Source: Campanula takesimana
Lineage: Eukaryota > Streptophyta > Magnoliopsida > Asterales > Campanulaceae
Direction of reading: 5' to 3'
NCBI GenBank assembly: GCA_026119855.1
Contig: JAOWBW010001049.1
Span: 867,848-931,847 of the forward strand
Length of the DNA: 64,000 nucleotides
The notes under the pieces are model-generated. The model was given only the letters and a program-made list of their open reading frames with translations. It had not been told where the DNA came from and ran no database searches. Every line of letters begins with the position of its first letter. The first letter of the stretch is position 1. The position numbers were made by a program, and so were the translations under genes. Shown piece after piece: positions 55,554-64,000 of this stretch.

Positions 55554-56103
55554 TAGAAAAGTCTTTTTTAGGGGCTGCTAAAAGTGAATTGGCGGACTGT
55601 CTAAAATTATTCCGTCATTTCTCATTGAATGTAACAGAAAAACTTCAAATACAACGTCCCAATTACTTTGCCTGGCGGGTATTGCAATGCAAGGTGGACA
55701 CAAAATAAATGTGTAAGTGATTTTGATGGCTTGCCTATTCAGAGACTTGACCTTGGGTGGTTCCCACCGGTGGTTCCGTCTGGGAATGCCTAACTACTCC
55801 TAGTGTTTATCTTACGTTCCTCTGACGATGACTTGGTCAACAGTCGGCACTTTAACAGTTTCTGTAGATTCATTATCTCTAGCTAGTATTTTGTTTATAG
55901 AAAGAATGAAATATTATACATGCTCAAGAAGAGTCTAAAAGCAATTGCAACATGCAAGCAGTTTTTTGTCATTTATTTCTAATACATTTATATATCTAAA
56001 AGGATCGTAAAATTTAACTTAGACGAAAAAATACTATACTTCTTAGGCTAACCATTGCAATCCCTTTTTAGTGACCGGAACGATGAAAAGACGATAAGTT
56101 TCT
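55554..56103. other. Intergenic region; no gene seen
   Basis: Lies between the 3' end of receptor kinase 2 and the MITEs. Nothing recognisable. Confidence 0.4.
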
Positions 56104-58477
56104 TTAATACATCTGAGCATCAACCAAGGGAGGGATTCCGACGTCAGCAGTTCCTTCTAACATCTGCACAACTGTAGCCATAGATGGTCGAACGATTGGG
56201 TTAGGAGATAAACACCATAATCCAACCATGGTCATCCTTTCAAACCTTCTGAAATCATTCTCGACCTCATAATCATTGCTCACCACAGCTTTCAGATTAT
56301 CAGCTTTTACGCAACAAAGAACCCAATCAATTAGGATCATTTCTACTCCTACTCCTTCATTATCCTCCTCAAATCGATTTAGCTCTATGTGTCTTCTGCA
56401 GAAAATAATTTCTAACAACATCACACCAAAGCTATAGACATCCACTTTTGCTGTTACTGGAGCATTTCTGAGCCATTCTGGTGCCATGTACCCCATTGTA
56501 CCCCTTACTTTAGTACTTGTTCGGGTTTGATCTTTTATTAGAAGCTTCGCGAGGCCAAAATCTGATATCTTTGCTGTTAATTTACTATCAAGAAGAACAT
56601 TTTGAGGCTTTATGTCGCAATGTATGATTTGCGTCTCGCACTCTTCATGCAAATACAACAACCCTCTTGCAATTTGGAGCACAATTTCAGCTCTATGTTC
56701 CCAGCTTGGTTTTTATCTTCAGTAAACAAAAAGCTCGACAGTGTTCCATTTTTCATCAGCTCATAAACAAGAAGCCTATGTTTCTTTTCGTTGCAAAACC
56801 CTACCAGCTTGACCAGATTCTTGTGATGAGTTAGACCTATTACCCTGACTTCAGTCAAGAACTCTTTCTCACCTTGTTCAAACACCTTCTCTAACTGCTT
56901 CACTGCAATCTCAACCTGCTCCCCCTTATTTTCATCTTCTTTCTGCAGACACCACTGTAAACCGTCCCGAACGCGCCTCTGCCTAATTTGTTCTTGAACC
57001 CATTTGTCGCATCATTCAGCTCCTGGAACGAAAACGCCTTTAAATTCAGCTCCATCAGCTTCCTCCGTGGCTGAGGATCTACAAGCCTGTATCTCTTCAC
57101 TAAAGGATGATAATATATAGCAGTGGCTGCGAAGATTATAGATAGCGCTGAACACAATAAAAGGCCTGCTAGTAAAACAACCCATGATGGAGAATCCTTC
57201 TTATTACCAGTTGGAATGGCTAAAGAGCTATTCAAATTAGGAACTTTGAGAAATGCCACTATGTTGTTTGTGGAAGGATTGCTTCTTCTACCATTTAATA
57301 AAGGCATCCTCTTCTTATAACAAACAGATTCAGCTAAACACCAGCCATACAGTAACAATCCTCCTCCACCTCCTTCCTACAGCTCTCCACATCACTAGGA
57401 GTAGTTCTTGCCATATCCCCGAACTGCCCATTTGGGAAATCAGCGTTATCAATTGCCAACACTGTGAAATCTGAAGCCGATGAGCTGGGTCACAAAAGTC
57501 TTTTACCTCTTTAGGATAACACCCTTTGGATGGAATGCTTGGATCCCATGGCAAGTACCCAGGCAGGCAAGAGCAAGATACCGTCCTATTTTCAAGAGAA
57601 GTACAAAAACCATACAACCCACAAATATTGAAAACTATACAAGGCTCAGTTATTGCTTCCCACACAACTGCCCACCCGCTTCCGTTTCCTTTGTTGTAAG
57701 CAAATTGTTGCAGATTCCCATAGTCGTTGATCGTTGCTCGATGGTAGTAGTCCCGAGTTGGAGCTGGAACCTTTGTAGTCATATTGTACCTGATTGAAGT
57801 TCCATTAAGGACATACATGAACGTAGTGTTCGGATTAAACACTAATTTAATATCTTGATTTCCTGCAGTTAAGGTGAACCAGTAACCTGGGTCAGCAAAT
57901 CTGTAGGCGGAAATGACAACATTGCCATCCATTTGAAGCTCTAACTTGAACCTTCCTGTTGAGTAATCCTCTGTTCCATTGGAATTGGAAATTAGCTTCT
58001 GCCCCATAACAAGAACTTGGCCAGGCAAAACTGTATCAGTTGGGAATCCGAAACTTTGCCAGATAATTCTAAAGAAGAGTCTCGAATGACAAAGTTTCCA
58101 TCATCTTGCATAGAAGCAAAACTTGAGTTTGTCCCATTGTATATTTGGAACAGAGTCCCATTTGAGTGTGTAAGAACAAGCTGGCCATCGAGTGCAAGGG
58201 TAATAATGGACCCGCTGCGAGCTGGGTCGTCCCGATTGGCTGACCAGACAACTGTTCTTTCTGGGATGTTATTGAACCATATTGCTGCTAGGAAGTTGCC
58301 ACCTGATAAAGGATAGAACCCGAAAGCGAAATCACCAGAAGAAGAATTCCAGGAAGAGCTGGTCCCTGCTGTTATGGAGGAACCAATCTCAATCCTGTTT
58401 GTAGGTGTTTGAGCAAAAAGGCCATTTATGGTGAGAGCAAATAGAAAACAACAAACAAGTAGTCTGTTAGCAACCAT
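56104..58477 (-). CDS. G-type lectin S-receptor-like Ser/Thr kinase 2 (five frame breaks)
   Basis: Same domain order as the gene at 52477: signal peptide (MVANRLLVCCFLFALTINGL, cut near LFAQ), bulb-lectin (FAFGFYPLSGG, VVWSANRDDPA, DDGNFVIRD), Cys-rich EGF/PAN part (CGLYGFCTS, CSCLPGYLPWD), membrane span (about 57120-57180), kinase (LGRGAFGTVYSG, HCDIKPQNVLLD, SDFGLAKLL, MAPEWLRNAP). The family signature is complete to the end (GIPPLVDAQMY), so no domain is lost. Frame breaks near 58066, 57484, 57337, 56939 and 56712 each need one extra base to restore the family sequence, and each lies in or beside a run of identical bases. I see no substitution to a stop. It may therefore be a good gene in a poorly polished stretch, or a very recent pseudogene. 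It is non-RD like its neighbour. Confidence 0.83.
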
Positions 58478-59377
58478 TGTTTACTCCTCACCAGTAGGTT
58501 ACGTTGAGCTCAACTGATATAGCAAAATGAATTTACATGGGAGGCGAAAAGAAATATAAAATATTTTCACAGAAATCAGGTAGCAAACTTTTTTTTTTTT
58601 ATGTCATGAAAAGTCATCTAGATTTTCTATTTGGAGCTTTTAGGATGCAGGTTTTTGGACTGAGTAGTGATCCAATGAATATGAGATTGTAGGGTCCACA
58701 TCGGCTCGACCCTACTGGTTTCACGTCCATTACATAAATACTCAACCACAAAACACGTTCCGAGGTCGTCGGTCCAATGCATTGTTTGTCATTTGGAATA
58801 TTAGAGAGTTGACTTCTCTTTAGATGGAGGCGGCCAGTCTGTTGAAGTGTCAAAAAAATTACTCCCTCTGACCCGCGTCCCGCTTTAAGGTTCTTACATA
58901 CTTACTTTACTTTATTACTTAAAATGGACAATGATGCATTTTCTATTTACTCATTCATTCTCCACTTTGATAGTGACTTATGTGGTCATCTTTTCCAGTT
59001 GAACAGCAGGCATTAGCTGACAGTTGACCATTCCACAAAAAATTGCCAGAGAATTTCGACAAAGACACATCATAATCTACAGGTAACCAAGTTCTGCAGT
59101 TGGAGGATTAATTTTGTTGGTAAGGATTTTTTTCTTTTTGTATATTGAACTTGAATAAATGAATTCAGTTAGTTTGTCTTTAATGTTGCTTTTGTGTTTT
59201 TAAGTCAGAATCAAAATACATCGTGCCATGCATTCCTGTACCTACATATTCTTAATATGATCTTTCCAATATACTGTTACAAATAAAGAATAAATGAATA
59301 GTAGAATGTTCTCTTAAATTTTTTCCTTAATCAGCATATTATGTGGACTTGGGTATAAAATGGATACGGGTTTGAGT
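58478..59377. other. Upstream region of receptor kinase 2; no other gene seen
   Basis: Contains a half Stowaway end (TTACTCCCTCTGACCCGCGTC, 58859) and unassigned sequence. Confidence 0.4.
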
Positions 59378-59388
59378 ATATGAGCTAC

Positions 59389-59787
59389 GAGTTAAGCACC
59401 TATTTGGTCCTTAACCTATTGAGTTGTTTTCCTTTTGGTCCTTAACCTATTTTGGTTTTCCTTTTGGTCCTTGATGTACCTAGTTGCAGGATAAAGTGGT
59501 CCTTAACCTATTTTAGTTTTCCTTTTGGTCCTTGATGTACATATTTGCCGGACAAAGTGGTCCTTAAAATCGTCGACATGGCTTGTTGACCGAAAGGAAA
59601 ACCAAAATAGGTCAAGGACCACTTTGTCCTGCAAATAGGTACAAGGACCAAAAGGAAAACTAAAATGGGTTAAGGACCACTTTATCCTGCACCTAGGTAC
59701 ATCAAGGAGCAAATGGAAAACCAAAATAGGTTAAGGACCAAAAGGAAAACAACTCAATAGGTTAAGGACCAAATAGGTGCTTAACTC
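59389..59787. mobile_element. Foldback MITE
   Basis: Almost the whole 399 bp is a pair of inverted arms (GAGTTAAGCACCTATTTGG ... and its complement) built from GGTCCTTAACCTATTTTGG-type units, with only a short loop near 59575. A perfect 11-bp duplication ATATGAGCTAC flanks it (59378-59388, 59788-59798), suggesting a Mutator-like mechanism. Confidence 0.85.
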
Positions 59788-59894
59788 ATATGAGCTACCA
59801 AATATTTAAGATGTTACAGTGCATGTAACTGGTGAGTTTGGCATGAATCATGAGGCTTCTCATTCATGGCCTATATTTCCTTGAAAAAATATAC

Positions 59895-60151
59895 TACTCC
59901 CTCTGTTTCGGAAAGTTTGTTCCATTTTGACTTTTTATGGTCAACACAAATGAACTTTGACCAAACACTGATGTCAATCTAATCATCCTAGTGAAATTCT
60001 ATAAAATTGTAATTGATAAATCATTAAGTGATTTACCAATAACAATGTTTATAATTTCATTGTGATCACTAGATTGACACCAATGTATGGTCAAAGTTTA
60101 ACATGTATTGACTACAAAAAGTCAAAATGGAACAAACTTTCAGGGGGAGTA
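59895..60151. mobile_element. Stowaway-type MITE
   Basis: TACTCCCTCTGTTTCGGAAAG and the inverted AACTTTCAGGGGGAGTA. This is the intact relative of the element split at 11171/13477. Confidence 0.8.
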
Positions 60152-60354
60152 TAATGCAAGTTCAATAATGTACAAATGAGCGAGTGTAATTCAAATTTCA
60201 TTAGTACTATGGTTTGGCTTGACGCTGCATAGAAACTACTAGGAGGTTGATAGGTACAGATTATGCACTGATATCACTAGCTTTTAATATTTTGTTGTAC
60301 CATTAATGCAGGAAATAAGAACATGAAAATAATTGAAAGTTGGCACTTTCAAAT

Positions 60355-60480
60355 ACTCCCTTTGTCCCGCTTTAAGGTTTTTACATTCCTTTTTAGTCTG
60401 TCCCAATTTAAGGTTCTTACATTCCTTTTAGTCTGTCCCAATTTAAGGTTCTTACTTTGTTTTATTACCTAAAATGGAAT
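60355..60480. repeat. Stowaway fragment with a tandem duplication
   Basis: One terminus (ATACTCCCTTTGTCCCGC). A segment with AGTCTGTCCCAATTTAAGG is present twice in tandem (about 60400-60460). The second terminus is missing. Confidence 0.6.
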
Positions 60481-60701
60481 GTGGGACCCAGTTGTCATTC
60501 TCACAACAAAAACTCCCTACCCACTTTTCTCTTCTTTCCATAAGTTGCAAGGTCTACTGCCCATAACAAGCGTCATTCGGCTTAACATCTTATATAAAAT
60601 CTCTGACAGTAACATTAAAGTGATCACGAGGACGCTTAAACTCGTGCTAGCTCTGTGGAAACTGGCACTGGTAAAACATTAGACTAATTTGAGACCATAA
60701 T

Positions 60702-63113
60702 TCAAGCTACTACGGATATGGAGTAATTATGCCAGTTCACATCTTTGGGGGGCTTTACTTTAAGAACTGGATTATGGTCAAAGAAATTAGCTGGCCTGAG
60801 CTCAAACCCTCCACTCAGTGTTGGCATGATAGGAAAATCTTCTTGGTAAGGTACATGATGAAACCCCAATGTGTACCATAACACAATGTCCTTGTTCTCA
60901 ATTTCCCTGTTCCTGCATAATTATTCACACCATACCAATTAGTACTTCTAATCGTGTTACGATTGCCTATTTTATATGCAATTTAGGTACCTGAGACTCC
61001 ATACATCTAAAGTGTCATCTCCTCTGCTCTGATCAGCATATAATCCTCCCGCCCATTTCTCCGTCTTGTTATAAGGTGTTACCCGCACATTGTACTTGGT
61101 GAAAGCAGCACGGATTTGCGGGTAATCATCCTCAGATAAAAGTGGGCACTCCAGGGCCCGGGATCAGTCGGTAACCAATAAGATCCCGACTTGGTTTTCT
61201 TGTTAGGGTTGATGACTAGTAACTCAACTGCCTTCCCTCCTAGCTGAATTTGTGCATCTTCTCCTTTTTAGCTGTTTCACTGACAACAGTCCAGTAACTC
61301 TTCCTTGGTGATTTTCGATCAGTTACTTTGACTGTCTGCAGGTTAGTCTTGAGAAAGGAGTTAGCATCACCGTCCACGTCAAGATCAAGATGATAAGTAA
61401 GGAAGTGATCGTGATATGCACCCAATGTGTTCTCTGATAGCAGTGTACCATACACTCCCTCGTGTATCTGGTCTTTGTGGGTGTATATTGATCCCCTCAC
61501 CTCTAGCAAGCCAGTTAGCCCGACCTATCAAGATAGTTTCAGGTACTTGTTCATTTCTGACTAAAAGTTTACTGTGGATAATAGTTAGAAAGAAAGAACA
61601 GTTACCGTGAATTTGATTGATCCGCTTTGCTTGAATTCCCAATCTACAATGTAGTCATAATTTCCCACAGTCGATACCATCCTCACCACCAATGTCACGT
61701 CTTGCCTAACCTCTCTTACCTAAAAAAAACTCGAGACTAACTCAAATCATATTTACGACTCGCAAAAACTCATATATAAATATTATATAATGTTGCATAT
61801 TTTGGGCCTCTATTTCTAAATGAAACCAAATAAAATTTCTGTGAATTTTACTTACCACTTCTCCAGGGATCAAAGTTTCAGTGGGCGCCACATGACATCT
61901 CGGCATACCGCTCAAAAATGCAAAAGACATTTGATATTTTCCCCGTTTGCCCATCCTGTCCAGTGAAGTATCCATCTTTAAACACTGCATTTTCTGGACA
62001 GTCCCTTAGTGGTTCGAGTGGCACTGCACATAAGCCGAACCCATATTCACCGGAATCAAGATAGGTTCTATAGTACCATTCTTCAGTTAAGTCCATGTAT
62101 GGCACAAAGAGCTCTGATATGAATCCTCTGTACATAACACTGCGATATTCATCCTTTTCAGGATCAAAAATTGATGCTAACGATATGATCGGACCTGCTC
62201 TCATGTCAAAGGCTAGATGAAACACCCAATTCGCCCACCTGGTTTATGAGTAAATGAGAATTAAGTTTTTCACTGGAAATATTGATTAAGAACGAGTGTC
62301 CGTGTTAGGAAGGTACTAGAACTCACCTCACAGTATGCCCATCAATGGTGAAACTAGGTCCCTCAGGTTGCAGCATTTTAATTCCGTTTATCTGTGACTA
62401 AACGGGGGCTTCTGCATTGCTTCTCTGTAATCCGTCCCATAAGATTTGGGCACGGGCACCATCAAGCGGTCAAGAAATCCAGTGATCTTCATCTCATCAA
62501 GATCAACGTTCACCGTGACTCCCTCTATAGGCCTCATATACAAGTTAACAGTACCATCAACATAATAACACTGAACTTTGACCATTCTACGACCCCTCTC
62601 TTTTTCTCCATACCAACCAACAACAAAACTCCCACATACCACTTCTTCCAACTTAAGTCCCCTCTTCATTATTGAGCCAATAAATGGAGGGTATGATTTT
62701 GGCAATTCATAGCAGCAATTTGTTCTTCAAATGTTAGTAAAGGTAGCCAAAGCAGTGTAAACTTGATCAGATATGATTGAGTTTACGGACAAGTCAACTA
62801 TTAGTTCGTGTACTTGGTGATCGATTAGGGCGATAATGGAGGCACGGCGAGGTGGTTTATTGGTGGACTGATTGTTTGATGATGCCCATGATTGGACTAA
62901 TGGCTTATCTGGTTCATCTAAGCCTAGATATTGGAATGTTAAGTTGTGATATTGTGAACTTGTGCAGGTCAATTTGATGATGGTTCGGACTTGACCGAGC
63001 TCGGTTGGAGTGAGGGGGTCTAGTGGGTGATACTGATGGGTTGAGGTAAAGATGGAGAAAAGATAGAATGAGAAGAAGAGGAAGATCATGGTGGTTGAAG
63101 GTAGTATTGCCAT
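60702..63113 (-). CDS. Copper-containing primary amine oxidase, five exons (multiple frame breaks)
   Basis: Exons: 63113-62327, 62238-61856, 61719-61606, 61524-60991, 60912-60702, all with GT-AG introns; about 676 residues, normal for plants. The enzyme oxidises amines such as putrescine to aldehyde, ammonia and hydrogen peroxide, typically in the cell wall. An N-terminal signal peptide (MIFLFFSFYLFSIF) fits secretion. Visible hallmarks: the N-domain; the active-site NYDY (exon 3), whose first Tyr becomes the TPQ cofactor; the copper ligands in AYHDHF (exon 4); the later His in GFHHVPYQEDFP (exon 5); and GGFELRPANFF near the end. Nine or so frame breaks occur (near 62753, 62743, 62706, 62390, 61901, 61880, 61259, 61180, 61148). 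All are missing bases, nearly all single and in short runs, and there are no nonsense substitutions. Whether these are assembly errors or real decay is undecided. Confidence 0.88.
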
Positions 63114-63281
63114 GGTTGTTAGGTAATGAAGCTCTATTTTACTAAATATTCAAATTTTAGCAATTATTAAAATGATAAAATATTATGGTTTGGCATGATG
63201 CATATGGATCATAGTAGGTCCAAACTGGTAGGCATTGTTTGTTTTGCCAGCTTTCAATTTCAATTTATTGTTGTCTTATTA
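63114..63281. promoter_or_regulatory. Upstream region of the amine oxidase gene
   Basis: AT-rich. No TATA box can be assigned with certainty. A Stowaway element begins at 63282. Confidence 0.3.
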
Positions 63282-63530
63282 TACTCACTTTGTCCCGAGG
63301 AAGATAGTCTCATGTTGAATTTTTACTGTTTAAACTTTGAGCATAACATTATGAAATTCTAGTTAAATCCCCATACAATTCCAAAATAGTTATTGATTCA
63401 ACATTAAAAATACTATCATGATTTTTTTTTTATATTGGATAGGGATAATTGGATTTTCATAAAATTATGGTAAAAGTTCGATGAGTTGACATGAAAGGCA
63501 AAGTAAGACTATCTTTTCGGGGCTGAGGTA
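63282..63530. mobile_element. Stowaway-type MITE
   Basis: TACTCACTTTGTCCCGAGG with inverted AGACTATCTTTTCGGGGCTGAGGTA. About 249 bp, 0.17 kb upstream of the amine oxidase start codon. Confidence 0.65.
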
Positions 63531-64000
63531 CCTTATAAATACATTAAAATTGGAAATTGGAATGGATTGAAATGCAAATTGGACATGATTGGCTAACTGA
63601 TAAGACCATTTATAACATAGCTACCTGACATTTTGTAGATCATGTTTAAGACTAATTGTTCTCATAGCTATCTGGCTATCAATGGGAGTGGTGGGAAGGA
63701 AGGGGAGAGATGAAACCTAAAACAGTATACTCTGTTTCAAAATAATAGTCTCATTTCCCTTTTTGGTTGTCCCAAAAAGTTAGTCCCGTTCCTAAAATAA
63801 GGTTTCAAAAACCATTGAATTTCTAAAATTTATAAAATAACTTTAAAATATTGAAAATTAAGACTATCAATTTGATACGGAGGGTTGGAAAGAATGACTA
63901 TTTAGACTAGTTAAAGAGTTCTAACGCCCTTGGCCATTGGTAGTAACACCACTAGTTTTCAGAGGGCTGGAAAGAATGACTATTTAGACTTTGTTTTTCT
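63531..64000. other. No gene seen
   Basis: AT-rich sequence. A worn Stowaway relic (TACTCTGTTTCAAAATAATAG at 63729 to a GATACGGAGGG near 63880) and a short direct repeat AGGGTTGGAAAGAATGACTA / AGGGCTGGAAAGAATGACTA at 63882 and 63963. Confidence 0.4.

Noticed and set aside
55232..55556. Proline/glycine-rich proteins on both strands
   Set aside because: The reading frames come only from the CCGGTT repeat of the hAT-type MITE.
59503..59724. Short protein in the 59.5-kb region
   Set aside because: It lies wholly within the arms of the foldback element and has no family features.

Overview
The window is nuclear DNA from a flowering plant, most likely a eudicot. The evidence is spliced genes with GT-AG introns, plant-specific gene families, and a dense layer of plant retrotransposons and MITEs (the CTCCCTCCGTCC Stowaway type recurs throughout). 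The species cannot be fixed from the sequence. Most of the 64 kb is mobile DNA. I recognise four host genes, all on the minus strand.

Host genes. A complete ten-exon thermospermine synthase gene (ACL5 type) runs from 27664 down to 18076. It was assembled here exon by exon because no exon is long enough to stand out as an open frame, and its 993-nt CDS is intact. Its introns hold a gag-only LTR element, a solo LTR, a tRNA-type SINE, a Stowaway element and a Mutator-like MITE. Two neighbouring G-type lectin receptor kinases (52477-54820 and 56104-58477) and a five-exon copper amine oxidase (60702-63113) fill the right end. These three genes carry many frame breaks. All the breaks I could resolve are missing bases, nearly all of them one base in a short run of a single base, which looks more like assembly error than decay.

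Mobile DNA, left to right. A Mutator-like MITE lies at 1-863. A Sirevirus-like copia element at 2578-10799 has kept one open frame across the loss of integrase and reverse transcriptase and carries a solo LTR at 4790-6855. A 2-kb non-autonomous LTR element at 11182-13225 sits inside a Stowaway element. After the thermospermine synthase gene come two nested MITEs (28321-29969) and an AT-rich minisatellite (30928-32930). Then there is a stack of copia elements: an LTR remnant at 33033-34755, a Sirevirus-like 3' end at 35652-36880, a degenerate element at 36897-39516, and an apparently intact copia at 40965-49522 followed by a second copy of its own leader (39517-40964). A copia RNase H relic and another copy of the first MITE family follow at 50397-51529.

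The pattern most worth following is a set of very GC-rich, often palindromic modules (cores such as GGGCGGCCGCAC or CAGGCGCCCGCCTG) inside otherwise AT-rich LTRs of unrelated families. In four families they lie about 75-235 bp upstream of a TATA-like box. In two LTRs of one family the module has the same place but a different sequence.
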